The notes: generated from the letters alone by a model not told the origin. A stretch of 64,000 nucleotides of DNA from Guptibacillus hwajinpoensis (GCA_016841765.1 JAENYN010000012.1:1-64000); one strand, 5' to 3'. Numbered from the stretch's first letter, positions 48,579 through 57,725 are shown. Numbers and translations: made by a program.

Positions 48579-49454
48579 ATGAGGTTAAAAAGAAAGTCTA
48601 CTCACAAAAAGAGTTTACACTCAAATGTACTTACTCTTTGTCTTGGTGCTCTTATTACTTTTTCCGGTGCATCTCTAACAGGATCATCGTATGCACTGTT
48701 TTACGATGTCCATAAATCTTCAGTCGAGTTCACTGCAGCTAAAATATTCCCGGATACAGCAGAAGAAATAGTAGATGAATCTAATCGGAAAGTCAAAGCT
48801 GTATTGCACAGCAAAAAAAATATAGAAAAAACCCTTCAAAACTATACCAGAAGCAATGAGAGTTATAAGTCTCTCAGCCAAAAGATCGATCAAGCAGAAG
48901 GCTTTTTGGGTCAAATGCAAGGAACACCTTCCAAAGACTTTGGAATACTAAGAGATTATTTAATGGAGTTGGAAGAAGAATTATCTGAATCGGAAAAAGA
49001 AAAGTCTGAGGTCTATAATTACATTTTTAATGCTTACAATACGATTTCAGCAGATAGTGAAAGAATCAATAAAGCCATAATTGATTCTAAGGCATTAATA
49101 GAAGCGGCTCGATATCATCTTCTTTCAATAGACAGAAAAGAGCGTTCACCATCCGGAAACAACATAACTAATGATGAAAAAGATAAAATTATTCCAGCTT
49201 CAGATATTGAGAAAGATAAAGAAATTGAAGATAGGAAAGAGAGTAATGAAGAAAGTGGTTTTAAAGTAAAAGAAAAAAGTGTAACTGAACTTTCAGGTGA
49301 GGAGAAGGTTATGGATGATCCGAAAGGTGAAACAACAAAATTAACCAATGAAAAACCGCAACCGGATCAGGCAAAGGAATTTCAAGAGAATGTTTACATC
49401 AATGAGAAAGGTAGTGAGCCAATTGAAAAAAGTCACGAAGATAATAAACAGTAG
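48579..49454 (+). CDS. DUF4047 secreted protein, TapA-like
   Basis: 291 residues from the ATG at 48579, after GTAGGTGA; an earlier in-frame ATG at 48525 overlaps SinR sites. A basic N-terminus and hydrophobic stretch (LHSNVLTLCLGALITFSGAS) form a signal segment, then ALFYDVHKSSVEFTAAKIFP, the DUF4047 hallmark found beside sipW in other Bacilli. The rest is charged and helical with a long Glu/Lys-rich tail. In position it replaces TapA, which helps build TasA fibres. Its 3' end overlaps sipW by 65 bases. Confidence 0.75.
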   Translation: MRLKRKSTHKKSLHSNVLTLCLGALITFSGASLTGSSYALFYDVHKSSVEFTAAKIFPDTAEEIVDESNRKVKAVLHSKKNIEKTLQNYTRSNESYKSLSQKIDQAEGFLGQMQGTPSKDFGILRDYLMELEEELSESEKEKSEVYNYIFNAYNTISADSERINKAIIDSKALIEAARYHLLSIDRKERSPSGNNITNDEKDKIIPASDIEKDKEIEDRKESNEESGFKVKEKSVTELSGEEKVMDDPKGETTKLTNEKPQPDQAKEFQENVYINEKGSEPIEKSHEDNKQ

Positions 49455-49992
49455 CATTACCATACTGCTAACCATCATCTTAATTTTCATGGTTTTTATG
49501 GTGGCATCAACTAAATTTGCAGGAGGAGAACCGGAAATTTTTGGTTATCAGCTGAAGACAGTTCTATCGGGATCAATGGAACCTGGCATTTTAACCGGGT
49601 CCATTATAGCCATTAAACCGATTGAGGAAGATAAAACCTTTAAAAAGGGTGATATCATAACATTTGTTGATTCAGAAGAACGATTGGTTACACATCGAGT
49701 TATTGACGTAAAAGGTGTAGAGGATAGTCATCAGTATATTACTAAAGGTGACAACAATGATAGTGCAGATACTGAGCCAGTTCTGACTCAAAATATTAGA
49801 GGGGAGTATCATGGTTTTACAGTCCCATATCTAGGGTATGCACTTGAATTTGCAAAAACCAAGCTCGGAAGTGCATTGCTTCTAATAATTCCAGGAGTGT
49901 TTTTCCTAATCTACTCATTTGTTAGTATATGGAAAACAATAGTGGAGTTAGAACGAAAAAAAGGGGTAGATGTTTCTTCAACAAATAATTAG
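49390..49992 (+). CDS. sipW: Signal peptidase I, SipW type
   Basis: About 200 residues from the ATG at 49390; AAAGGA 11 bases upstream favours this over the ATGs at 49348 or 49402. One helix near the N-terminus (24-40) and one near the C-terminus (about 165-190) flank the catalytic domain. VLSGSMEPGI places the nucleophile Ser62, and LVTHRVI puts His102 where bacterial enzymes have Lys, the mark of the archaeal/ER-type peptidases to which SipW belongs. It processes TasA/CalY-type precursors, two of which follow. Confidence 0.9.
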   Translation: MFTSMRKVVSQLKKVTKIINSSITILLTIILIFMVFMVASTKFAGGEPEIFGYQLKTVLSGSMEPGILTGSIIAIKPIEEDKTFKKGDIITFVDSEERLVTHRVIDVKGVEDSHQYITKGDNNDSADTEPVLTQNIRGEYHGFTVPYLGYALEFAKTKLGSALLLIIPGVFFLIYSFVSIWKTIVELERKKGVDVSSTNN

Positions 49993-50001
49993 GCCTTGAT
50001 T

Positions 50002-50030
50002 GTTCTCTTTAAAGAACAAAAATGTTCTTT
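50002..50030 (+). promoter_or_regulatory. Triple SinR box upstream of calY
   Basis: GTTCTCT (50002-50008) and GTTCTTT (50024-50030) on the plus strand and AAAGAAC (50011-50017), the same box inverted, all match GTTCTYT exactly within 29 bases. This suggests that calY also has its own SinR-controlled promoter. Confidence 0.75.
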
Positions 50031-50091
50031 AGGGGTCAATATAAAATTTTACATACCCTAAATGGGTGAAAACAAAGGGAGGAATTTAGAA

Positions 50092-50667
50092 ATGAGTATC
50101 AAAAAGAAGTTAGGTCTGGGAATTGCATCAATGGCACTGGGAGCAGCACTTGTCGGTGGAGGAACATTTGCATACTTTAATGATACTGAATCTTCAACTG
50201 GAAACACGTTTGCAGCAGGTACTATTGAACTTAAGCCTGACATTCCAGCAAACTTTCAGTGGAATCTAAGAGATCAAAAGCCAGGTCAAGGATTTAACAT
50301 GAGCCCGGTTACCTTACGCAATACTGGTACATTAGATGGGGATCTATCAATTGCCTTTACAGTAACTGATACTGACGCAGGTTTGTATCCTGCATCAAGT
50401 GGAACTAACGTTCTGAGTGAAGTTATGAAAGTTTCAAAGTTTAATGTAGGCGGAACTTCATATGATACGTCAAGTATGGTCGGTAGCGATGGTATACTTA
50501 CGTTAGACGAATTAAACGGTGCTAACCTAGACCTTGGAACATTAACAGCTGGTGGAACAAAGTCTATTGAAATTGATCTCGAATTCCCAGATACAAACAA
50601 TGCCCAAAATCAGTATCAAGGTGATAGTCTTGATGTAGACTTTACACTTGAACTTAAACAACAATAA
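50092..50667 (+). CDS. calY: CalY/TasA-family matrix fibre protein, copy 1
   Basis: 191 residues from the ATG at 50092 after GGGAGG. The signal region MSIKKKLGLGIASMALGAAL ends in GGGTFAYFNDTESSTGNTFA, the SipW cleavage zone and the family signature. The mature part is a beta-rich domain (PVTLRNTGTLDGDLSIAF, LDLGTLTAGGTKSIEIDLEF). Family members form amyloid-like fibres of the biofilm matrix; B. cereus CalY is also called camelysin. SinR boxes lie just upstream and a terminator just downstream. Confidence 0.9.
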   Translation: MSIKKKLGLGIASMALGAALVGGGTFAYFNDTESSTGNTFAAGTIELKPDIPANFQWNLRDQKPGQGFNMSPVTLRNTGTLDGDLSIAFTVTDTDAGLYPASSGTNVLSEVMKVSKFNVGGTSYDTSSMVGSDGILTLDELNGANLDLGTLTAGGTKSIEIDLEFPDTNNAQNQYQGDSLDVDFTLELKQQ

Positions 50668-50679
50668 TCCAACATCTTG

Positions 50680-50706
50680 AGGTGGGCGAAATCGTCCACC
50701 TTTTTT
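50680..50706 (+). terminator. Terminator between the two TasA-family genes
   Basis: AGGTGG pairs with CCACCT around nine bases, then six T. It may lower expression of the second gene. Confidence 0.75.
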
Positions 50707-50738
50707 ACGGAAATACAAATAGAAAAGGTGAATAATAA

Positions 50739-51569
50739 TTGAAGAAGAGATTACTAGCATTTTCCCTAGTATCTATGGTCGGCATTGGAAGTATAGTTGG
50801 AGGAACATATGCTTACTTCAGTGATACTGAAGCATCGACAGGGAATACTTTTTCGACAGGTACGCTAAGCATGAGTTCTTTCAGGGATGACATTCCGATT
50901 GAGGGGCCGATGTTCTATACAAGCGACAGCTTGGATGGGGCAATGGGAACTGGATTGTGGCAGCCGGGTGATTCTCATACGAGAGGGATATATATTGAGA
51001 ATACCGGTACTTTGAATGGTGATTTTAACAGTTTGTACGCGGCACCCGAAGCACCGGTAGGCAGTCAAGATTATTTAAATGCTTTAGAATTTGCCAATCA
51101 ATCTAATATAATTGTCTCTATGTTTGAAAAGACAGAAGGAGAGATTGATGCTAAAGCTTGGTCATTGGTATTAAAAAATACGGATGCATTTATTAAAAGT
51201 CAGTTATTCGACTTTACTGCAAGCCAACAAGCGCAAGCAGAGGGCAAAACAGTGGAAGAAATTAAATTAGAGAACTTGAACTTTTTGGCTTTACTCAAAG
51301 AAACTCTTTTAAATAAGATTTTTGTCACACAAAATGCTATAGGACAAAATGTTTACTTTAAAGTAAATCAAGTTTATACAGGTTCTTTAAAGGACTTAAT
51401 AAACCCTGGTGTAACAGTTCCAGCGGATTTACAATATACCATTAAACCTGGAGAAACAATGTATTTGGGTTACACAGTACAAATGCAGGATTTAACGCCT
51501 GAGCAGAATAACAAACTTCAAGGGAAAGAAGTGAAATTTGCTTTCACACATGAATTTGTGCAAGAGTAA
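50739..51569 (+). CDS. tasA: TasA-family matrix protein, copy 2
   Basis: 276 residues from a TTG at 50739, seven bases after AAAAGGTGA. The signal region ends in GGTYAYFSDTEASTGNTFST, the same signature as copy 1. The mature protein is larger, with a helical insert near residues 105-190 (NIIVSMFEKTEGEIDAKAWS, TVEEIKLENLNFLALLKETL), as in B. subtilis TasA (261 residues). It is probably the main fibre subunit, with the shorter CalY as partner; that division is inferred from length. Confidence 0.88.
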   Translation: MKKRLLAFSLVSMVGIGSIVGGTYAYFSDTEASTGNTFSTGTLSMSSFRDDIPIEGPMFYTSDSLDGAMGTGLWQPGDSHTRGIYIENTGTLNGDFNSLYAAPEAPVGSQDYLNALEFANQSNIIVSMFEKTEGEIDAKAWSLVLKNTDAFIKSQLFDFTASQQAQAEGKTVEEIKLENLNFLALLKETLLNKIFVTQNAIGQNVYFKVNQVYTGSLKDLINPGVTVPADLQYTIKPGETMYLGYTVQMQDLTPEQNNKLQGKEVKFAFTHEFVQE

Positions 51570-51621
51570 GATGGTTAATTTAGCTTTCTAAAGAGTCTAC
51601 GACAAAACCAGGGAAACTAGT

Positions 51622-51672
51622 AAAAGTGGCTCTCAGGAACAAGACCTTCGGTTCGTGGGAGTCGCTTTTATA
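51622..51672 (+). terminator. Large hairpin after the tasA gene
   Basis: AAAAGTGGCTCTC pairs with GGGAGTCGCTTTT (with G-U pairs) around an inner loop that can pair further, followed by ATATTT. A GACAAAACCAGG leader precedes it. Confidence 0.65.
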
Positions 51673-52262
51673 TTTAAACTTTATTGGTAAAAAAGAACCC
51701 AATCTGATAAAAATAAAGTTATTCCACTATAACTATCAGGGAAGTTAACAGCTTAACATGAAACAAGTGGTTTTGCCCTAGGATATAGAAATAAAACTAT
51801 AGAATAATGATATCACCTTTCCAGTCTCTATCATGTGGTGGAAGTAACCCCGTATGAAGCCTTCATTCGTTTCAACGATTGAGTTGTCCTCCTTATTACT
51901 TACGCATGAAGTTGAGGGTGATTTTATAGGTTAACGTAATTCTAGAGATTGGGACAAAACTAGCTTGAAATTAGTGAAAAGTGGATTCCAATCAACGTTT
52001 TTGAAGATCGGAATCCTTTTATGATGAATTTATTTGTGTTCTCGTTTCCCCTGACGGACAATTGTTTGAAATTAGCCTTCATAAATCCAAAATAGTTCTA
52101 GTTCAAACTTATTAGTTTCGCAGTGCCTGTCACTCCCCTCGATGATTTGTGTGGGAGGGAGGCTTCTTGCCTTTTTTTGGAATTCCTGTATGTGGCTGTT
52201 TCGCCGCTTTCGGATTAGGAAAAGTGTGAGTATAGGTTGGATGCATCCTGGGAGGAAAGCGA
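51671..52262. other. AT-rich gap with a second copy of the hairpin element
   Basis: No gene is visible. GGGACAAAACTAG at 51950 is followed by GAAAAGTGGATTCC and, after a loop, GGAATCCTTTT to 52021, the same plan as the 51601-51670 hairpin. The part between (51720-51950) matches nothing I know and may be a mobile-element remnant. Confidence 0.5.
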
Positions 52263-52553
52263 ATGAAAGCATTGATTCTTTACCTGGCGATTCTGAATAC
52301 AGTTGATGGGATTTTATCCTATATCGGACTGCGGTTCGAGTTTATTAAGGAAATGAATCTGCTGATGTCAGCTGTCTATATGGTGAGTCCTTCTTTCTTC
52401 TTGTTTTTCAAAGTGGCTTTGTCTGTTATTTTGCTTTTCTTTTTTGGGAAAATTCACGGAAAATCCTTAGCAGGCAAATTGGCATTGGCAGCTGCCCTGT
52501 GTTACACAGGCGTGATCGTTATGCATGGCTATTGGCTTCTTCGTGTTATATAA
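52263..52553 (+). CDS. DUF5658 membrane protein
   Basis: 96 residues with three membrane helices. The conserved start LYLAILNTVDGILSYIGLRF then IKEMNLLMSAV is the DUF5658 signature found in short Bacillus proteins. GGGAGGA precedes the ATG, and a bidirectional terminator follows the stop. No function is known. Confidence 0.75.
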   Translation: MKALILYLAILNTVDGILSYIGLRFEFIKEMNLLMSAVYMVSPSFFLFFKVALSVILLFFFGKIHGKSLAGKLALAAALCYTGVIVMHGYWLLRVI

Positions 52554-52556
52554 AAA

Positions 52557-52592
52557 TAAAAGCCTCTCCCTAATGCTCAGGAGAGGCTCATT
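52557..52592. terminator. Bidirectional terminator, DUF5658 and hemQ
   Basis: AGCCTCTCC pairs with GGAGAGGCT around ten bases. Read from the hemQ side it ends in TTTTATTTTTA. Confidence 0.8.
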
Positions 52593-52605
52593 CATTTTCA
52601 TTCGT

Positions 52606-53349
52606 TTATACCGCCAAAAATTTCGACACTTTCCCCGGTTCAAGAATATTTCCCACATAGAAAGAGCCGAACTCGCCGTACCGTGCACTCACTTCATCAA
52701 AGCGCATTTCATAAACGAGTTTTTTGAACTGCAGCGGATCATGGGCGAACAGAGTTACGCCCCATTCCCAGTCGTCGAAACCGACGGAACCGGTGATGAT
52801 CTGCTTGATTTTGCCGGCGTAGTTGCGGCCGATCATGCCGTGGCTGCGCATCAGCTTGCGGCGCTCGTCCATTTCGAGCATGTACCAGTTGTCGTTGCCC
52901 TGGCGTCGCTTGTCCATCGGATAGAAGCAGACATGCTCCCATTTCGGAAGGATCGGTTTCAGGCGCGCCTGGATTTCAGGGTCCGCTTCCGGATTGGCGC
53001 CAGGCCCGAGGTAGTTGCTGAGTTCAACAACAGATACATAAGAATAGGTAGGGATTGTGAATTCAGCAAGCTTTGTTTTGTTGAATTCTGTTTCGAGTTC
53101 GTTGAGTTCCTCCATAGTTGGGCGAAGGAGCATGATCATGAAATCCGCCTTCTGGCCGACAATCGTGTACAGGGCATGGCTTCCTTCCTTGCGTTCTTCG
53201 GTTTTGTTCCACTTTTCAACCAGGCCTTGAAATTCATGGATCGCCGTTTCACGCTCATCGCTTGAGGCAAGCTTCCAGGCATTCCAATCGATGGAACGGA
53301 AATCATGCAGGGAATACCAGCCGTCCAATGTTTGTGCTGCTTCTGACAT
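52606..53349 (-). CDS. hemQ: Coproheme decarboxylase HemQ
   Basis: 247 residues of the chlorite-dismutase-like family. [13 protein letters not shown] contains the reactive Tyr, and [19 protein letters not shown] the proximal His of the heme. The Firmicute enzyme removes two carboxyl groups from coproheme III to give heme b, the last step of the coproporphyrin-dependent pathway. Without the Arg of true chlorite dismutases it does not make oxygen. It diverges from pta, as in B. subtilis. Confidence 0.92.
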   Translation of the reverse strand: MSEAAQTLDGWYSLHDFRSIDWNAWKLASSDERETAIHEFQGLVEKWNKTEERKEGSHALYTIVGQKADFMIMLLRPTMEELNELETEFNKTKLAEFTIPTYSYVSVVELSNYLGPGANPEADPEIQARLKPILPKWEHVCFYPMDKRRQGNDNWYMLEMDERRKLMRSHGMIGRNYAGKIKQIITGSVGFDDWEWGVTLFAHDPLQFKKLVYEMRFDEVSARYGEFGSFYVGNILEPGKVSKFLAV

Positions 53350-53513
53350 ATTGAATCACTCCTTGAATGATAGTTTGTTCAGATCATACGGTAAACAGAA
53401 CATATGAAATCGCAGAAAGAAAATCGGTTTTCCACAATTTGTACTATGTAGATATCGATAATATCTTACCACAAAACCGGCAGGAAAACCGAATGTTGTG
53501 ATTTTCGGGGCGG

Positions 53514-53544
53514 TGCCTGGCAATTGCCTCGCAATTGCCAGGCA
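53514..53544. repeat. Palindromic element, copy 3
   Basis: Two 14-base arms, TGCCTGGCAATTGC and its complement, around CTC, between the divergent hemQ and pta genes. Confidence 0.85.
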
Positions 53545-53766
53545 ATTTTTCCTGCTGAAAAATTTCATGTGATTATGATTTTGTGAGCGGGTACAATTTT
53601 ATGGGGTGGATGGTAACAGAGTTTGAATAATTTTGTGCATTTTTTGAAAGGTTAGACTTTTATAATATGCGGCTCCATCGTTTTTCTTTTCCAATTAAAA
53701 AGAGTATCCTAAAGGATGGAATATAGAACTATGGGTATATAAACATCTGAGAAGGAGGCTTATTTC

Positions 53767-54738
53767 ATGAGCGATTTATTTTCTGCCATACAAAACAAAG
53801 TGGAAGGAAAAGGGAAAACGATTGTGTTTCCCGAGGGCACGGATGAGCGTATTCTTGGTGCGGCTGTCCGCCTGAAACAGGATGGCTTGCTTTCCCCGCT
53901 TCTGATCGGGAAAAAGGAAGAGGTCGAAAGCAAGGCAAGCAGCCTGGGTGCTGATATTTCCGGTATTGAAATTTACGATCCTAATCGTTATGACGGTATG
54001 GACGAACTTGTTTCATCCTTCGTGGAACGCAGGAAGGGCAAAGCAACAGAAGAGGATGCACGCAAGATTCTGCTTGATGAAAACTATTTCGGCACCATGC
54101 TTGTGTATACCGGTAAAGCGGACGGCCTTGTGAGCGGGGCGACACACTCGACCGCCGATACGGTCCGGCCGGCACTGCAAATCATTAAAACGAAAGAAGG
54201 CGTCAAAAAGACTTCCGGCATATTCGTGATGGTCCGCGGTGACGAAAAGTACCTGTTCGCTGACTGCGCAATCAATATTGCGCCGGACAGCCAGGACCTT
54301 GCTGAAATTGCTGATGAAGCGGCCAATACAGCAAAGCTGTTTGATATCGACCCGCGCATCGCGATGCTCAGCTTTTCCACGAAGGGATCCGCAAAGTCTC
54401 CGGAAACGGAAAAAGTGGAAGAAGCAGTCAAAATTGCGAAAGAGAACAATCCTGATCTCGTGATTGACGGCGAATTCCAGTTTGATGCTGCATTCGTGCC
54501 GTCGGTAGCGGAGAAAAAAGCTCCGGATTCCGTTCTTAAAGGTGATGCCAACACATTTATCTTCCCGAGCCTTGAGGCAGGCAATATCGGCTATAAAATT
54601 GCCCAGCGCCTCGGCAACTTTGAAGCAGTCGGACCGGTTCTGCAAGGCTTAAATAAGCCGGTAAATGATCTATCACGCGGATGTGATGAGCAGGATGTTT
54701 ATAACCTGGCGCTCATTACGGCAGCACAGTCAGTTTAA
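53767..54738 (+). CDS. pta: Phosphate acetyltransferase
   Basis: 323 residues, the short form without regulatory domains. TIVFPEGTDERILGAAVRL at the N-terminus, GLVSGATHSTADTVRPALQI near residue 120 and FPSLEAGNIGYKIAQRLGNF near residue 265 are family blocks. It converts acetyl-CoA and phosphate to acetyl phosphate and, with AckA, makes acetate. GAAGGAGG precedes the ATG. No clear cre site is seen upstream, unlike in B. subtilis. Confidence 0.93.
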   Translation: MSDLFSAIQNKVEGKGKTIVFPEGTDERILGAAVRLKQDGLLSPLLIGKKEEVESKASSLGADISGIEIYDPNRYDGMDELVSSFVERRKGKATEEDARKILLDENYFGTMLVYTGKADGLVSGATHSTADTVRPALQIIKTKEGVKKTSGIFVMVRGDEKYLFADCAINIAPDSQDLAEIADEAANTAKLFDIDPRIAMLSFSTKGSAKSPETEKVEEAVKIAKENNPDLVIDGEFQFDAAFVPSVAEKKAPDSVLKGDANTFIFPSLEAGNIGYKIAQRLGNFEAVGPVLQGLNKPVNDLSRGCDEQDVYNLALITAAQSV

Positions 54739-54746
54739 CAACAGAT

Positions 54747-54789
54747 AAAAAATGCACCCCGCATGTCAAGACAGCTGGGTGCATTTTTT
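54747..54789. terminator. Bidirectional terminator, pta and lipL
   Basis: AAAAAATGCACCC pairs with GGGTGCATTTTTT around a 17-base loop, between convergent genes. Confidence 0.85.
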
Positions 54790-54813
54790 AATGGATGCAG
54801 CCGGGTAGAAAAG

Positions 54814-55665
54814 TCAGGAGGAACCAATGTGGCCCAGCGCTTTTTCGTTGCGCTCTAATATGCGGGCGTAGTTTTGCTGATACAGTTCAAGTTCTTCACC
54901 TTCGAGCTGGGAAGAAAACAGGTTATCAGCATGGTTTTGAAGCGACTGCAGCATCAGCAGCATGAGTTTTTGGATGTCGATGGTATCGCCGAGCAAGTCT
55001 GAAAGGGAAGCCATTGTTTCTGGAACAATATCCGGGTAAGTGAACTTCGTTTTCTCCTCTTTTCGTGCGATTGCATAAAATTCTTTTAAAATGGAAGCGC
55101 GATTTTGATTGCGTGTTTCGAATGCATTCAAATAGATTTGGACGGCAACCCCTTTACGCAGGCGGCGCTGCGAGATTCCCGCGAATTTCTTTCCGTTAAT
55201 GCTCAGATCATAGCTGCCGGGACAGTAGGAACCGGTGACCTCCCTTGCTTCAATGCGAACCCCGTATGAAGCGAGCATTTCTTTGATAAGTTCCCACATG
55301 GCATCATAGCCGCGATCGATGTCGATCCCTCTTTCAGTCTCCGGCAAGATTAGGGAAATGTTTAGGACCCCTTCGTCAAGGATTACAGCGAGTCCGCCTG
55401 AATTGCGGACAATGACCCTGTACCCGAGCGACTCGAGGTACTCCACTCCCTCTCTCAAATGAGGGAGACGCGTATCCTGGATGCCGAGCACCACCGTATC
55501 ATGGTGAACCCACGAACGGGCCGCAGGCGCCGATGCTCCGCTACCGACTTGTGCGCACAGCGTGTCATCGATAGCAAAGGACTGGCGGGCATCAAAACCC
55601 GGCCCGAGCGTTGAGTGGTCAATGATCCGCCACGCTTTTTGATTCAACAATTCTATGGCCTTCAT
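54814..55665 (-). CDS. lipL: Octanoyl-[GcvH]:protein N-octanoyltransferase LipL
   Basis: 283 residues of the lipoate-ligase-like fold. [20 protein letters not shown] holds the acyl-carrying Cys and the Lys that orients the substrate, and [20 protein letters not shown] is the conserved core. LipL moves octanoyl groups from GcvH to the E2 subunits of 2-oxoacid dehydrogenases, which LipA then converts to lipoyl. It lies between pta and rsfA, the B. subtilis order. AAGGAG precedes the ATG. Confidence 0.9.
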   Translation of the reverse strand: MKAIELLNQKAWRIIDHSTLGPGFDARQSFAIDDTLCAQVGSGASAPAARSWVHHDTVVLGIQDTRLPHLREGVEYLESLGYRVIVRNSGGLAVILDEGVLNISLILPETERGIDIDRGYDAMWELIKEMLASYGVRIEAREVTGSYCPGSYDLSINGKKFAGISQRRLRKGVAVQIYLNAFETRNQNRASILKEFYAIARKEEKTKFTYPDIVPETMASLSDLLGDTIDIQKLMLLMLQSLQNHADNLFSSQLEGEELELYQQNYARILERNEKALGHIGSS

Positions 55666-55746
55666 GTTGCTTTCTCCTTACCGTTACAGTCTGTTTGCTG
55701 TGCTTATTATAGCATGCCGGACCGGCTCTATGCGGAAACCAAAAGA

Positions 55747-55773
55747 AAAACGGCCGATTTCTGACGGCCGTTT
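55747..55773 (-). terminator. Terminator of rsfA
   Basis: AAACGGCCG pairs with CGGCCGTTT; on the minus strand TTCTTTT follows the stem. Confidence 0.8.
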
Positions 55774-55782
55774 CACTGGGGG

Positions 55783-55815
55783 TTGCCTGGCAATTGCCTC
55801 GCAATTGCCAGGCAA
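55783..55815. repeat. Palindromic element, copy 4
   Basis: Two 15-base arms, TTGCCTGGCAATTGC and its complement, around CTC, between rsfA and its terminator. Confidence 0.85.
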
Positions 55816-55847
55816 TTCAAACCAAACGATATGCTCAGGAAGCTGGA

Positions 55848-56630
55848 TTATTGTGAATCTGCTATTTTTTCAAGGTTGCCGTTGCGGTCCATGCGGAAGG
55901 CGGTCGATGGTTTATCGTCTTCTTCCATGAGGACCATGCGGCGGGCGCGATCCATGATTTGCAGCAATGCCTGGTAGTCTTCCTGCATTTGCTGGTGCTG
56001 TTTTTCAAGCTGTTTGACGCGCTGTTCCAATTTATGGTTCAACTCCGTGATCTCCTCGTTTTCTTGCCGTAATCTTTCATTCTCTATCGCCATGCGCTCG
56101 TCTTGCAAGCTGGAATCTCGGAAGCTCTGTAAATAGGCAATGACACCGTCAAGCGTCATGGCGCCGGTACCCTGGGTGCCGGATGTCTCTGATGAAACGG
56201 ATGAAACAGCAGTAGGCTCCTGTTCTATGCCTGCCGGGAGAAACAGTTCATCAGCTGACTCAGAGGTGAATGTTTCAATAGACGGCTGCTGCGAGACTGG
56301 ATTTTCCTGATGCGGCACTTGATAAATGGTTGACTGCGGGACAGAAGCAACCGCTGTCGGCCTGGATGGCGTTCTTTGCACCTGTTTTCTTCCCTGTTCG
56401 GCCCGTTTCTTCTCCTTCCGCTGCTTTTTGGCAAGGCTGATCGCCTGTTCATATTTGTTGCGGACAACGGCATTCCAGCGGAAGCCGCAGGCAGCGGATG
56501 TGCGGTTCAGTTTGTCCCCGACTTCGTCAAAAGCATTGAGCTGGGTACTGCCTTCGCGGATATGCCGCAAAACCGTTTCAGCAAGCAGTAAATCATCTTC
56601 TTCTGACCAAGCATCTTGTCTGACTTTCAT
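55848..56630 (-). CDS. rsfA: RsfA-family prespore regulator
   Basis: 260 residues. The N-terminal 65 form a Myb/SANT-like DNA-binding domain (QDAWSEEDDLLLAETVLRHI, then RTSAACGFRWNAVVRNKY). A Ser/Thr/Pro/Gln-rich middle follows, then a coiled coil (residues 180-225, LRQENEEITELNHKLEQRVK) and a short tail. RsfA tunes the sigma-F regulon in the forespore. Its coiled coil suggests a dimer. Its position next to lipL and pta is conserved with B. subtilis. Confidence 0.88.
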   Translation of the reverse strand: MKVRQDAWSEEDDLLLAETVLRHIREGSTQLNAFDEVGDKLNRTSAACGFRWNAVVRNKYEQAISLAKKQRKEKKRAEQGRKQVQRTPSRPTAVASVPQSTIYQVPHQENPVSQQPSIETFTSESADELFLPAGIEQEPTAVSSVSSETSGTQGTGAMTLDGVIAYLQSFRDSSLQDERMAIENERLRQENEEITELNHKLEQRVKQLEKQHQQMQEDYQALLQIMDRARRMVLMEEDDKPSTAFRMDRNGNLEKIADSQ

Positions 56631-56687
56631 GGTATTCTTCCTCTCTTTAACTTGATTTATAGTTTCTCAAAAGGCAAATAAAAGTGC

Positions 56688-56722
56688 AGTGCCTGGCAAT
56701 TGCCTCGCAATTGCCAGGCACT
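56688..56722. repeat. Palindromic element, copy 5
   Basis: Two 16-base arms, AGTGCCTGGCAATTGC and its complement, around CTC, 58 bases upstream of the rsfA start. The rest of the 339-base gap to 56969 shows no gene. Confidence 0.85.
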
Positions 56723-56969
56723 TTCCCAAAGAAAAAACGTTCTGTTGCTCTCAGTTTCACCAGATTGCACAGGATTCATACACGGAGGGAGGAAAATTGC
56801 TAGATTTTGTGTATATTTGAACATCTTTTCGGGAGGCGTTGTTTCCTTGCAACGGCAGGGTAAACGGTGTACAATATCGTTTAGCTGTTAAAAATAAACA
56901 TGCATATTGCGACAACCGTTCGTTTGTTTGATATAGAAGAACTGATTAATAGGTAAAGAAGGTGAGATC

Positions 56970-57194
56970 ATGGCGAATGAATTTCGGGTTTGCGATGATT
57001 GCCAGGCAACGAATATCAAAACGCTCATTCCGCGGCTGAAGAAAGTGGATCCGGGTGCTGATATTGAAATCGGCTGCCAGTCTTACTGCGGGCCTGGCCG
57101 CAAAAAGTCATTTGCGTTTGTCAATAATCGCCCGGTATCCGCACCGAGCGAAGACGAATTGATCCAAAAAGTTGAGAAAAAAGTGAAGAAGTAA
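56970..57194 (+). CDS. DUF1450 small cysteine-containing protein
   Basis: 74 residues. Four cysteines in two groups ([11 protein letters not shown] and [20 protein letters not shown]) are the DUF1450 signature, a thioredoxin- or ferredoxin-like pattern that could bind metal. The end is Lys-rich. AAGGTGAG precedes the ATG. B. subtilis has the similar YuzB; the function is unknown. Confidence 0.85.
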   Translation: MANEFRVCDDCQATNIKTLIPRLKKVDPGADIEIGCQSYCGPGRKKSFAFVNNRPVSAPSEDELIQKVEKKVKK

Positions 57195-57275
57195 TTGGAA
57201 ATCTTTCTGCTGGCACCCTGCCGAACGGGGCGCCTGACAATTTGATTTCATGCCGCGCGAATAGCCGGCTTTAAG

Positions 57276-57303
57276 GCATCCTGTCAACCAGGGTGTTTTT
57301 TTA
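57276..57303 (+). terminator. Terminator after the DUF1450 gene
   Basis: CATCCTG pairs with CAGGGTG (one G-U) around five bases, then seven T. Confidence 0.6.
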
Positions 57304-57318
57304 CCATATAAGAAAGTA

Positions 57319-57562
57319 TAAATTGTCAGCAAGGTAGTATTTCGACGCGGATGCCAATTTTAAGAATATAGATAAGGGCAACTACGCCTCTGTCTTCGCC
57401 TGAAGGCTCGCCAATCGGCGAGTTTTCTTTACGGTGTGGGATGATGTAAATTATCAGCAAAGAAGTGTAATCGGTGAGTCGGCCAAATTAGAGGCAAGGG
57501 CGCCGCTGTCTTCATATGCAAGATCGCCAGTCGGTTAGTCATCTTCTCCGGTGATATTTTTG
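57319..57562 (+). repeat. Degenerate 128-bp tandem duplication with a hairpin
   Basis: TAAATTGTCAGCAA at 57319 recurs as TAAATTATCAGCAA at 57447, and later blocks (GCCTCTGTCTTCGCC versus GCCGCTGTCTTCATA; TCGCCAATCGGCGAG versus TCGCCAGTCGGTTAG) keep step. In the first unit CTCGCC pairs with GGCGAG at 57407-57422 before TTTTCTTT, a terminator shape that the second unit has lost. Confidence 0.6.
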
Positions 57563-57565
57563 AGT

Positions 57566-57725
57566 GGCGCGATATCTCTTCGCTGGGGCATGAAACCTCC
57601 CTTGAATGGCGTGAAAACCTGCATTTGGCGTGAAACACACCCATTTGCACGTGTAAATCCAGAGATAAGGCGAGAAAATGGCAGCACTTGGCGTGAATGA
57701 CCGGGCATGTGGCGTGCAACCCGGG
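57566..57725 (+). repeat. 21-bp-phased GGCGTGAAA array C
   Basis: Units start at 57566, 57587, 57608, 57627, 57648 (decayed), 57669, 57690 and 57711 with GGCGTGAAA or variants, giving the spacing series 21, 21, 19, 21, 21, 21, 21. This is the same series as the first eight units of arrays A and B. The array is shorter and lies in the 934-base gap before ywfO. Confidence 0.82.

Noticed and set aside
53545..53766. cre site upstream of pta
   Set aside because: The closest candidate, TGTGAGCGGGTACA, misses several consensus positions.
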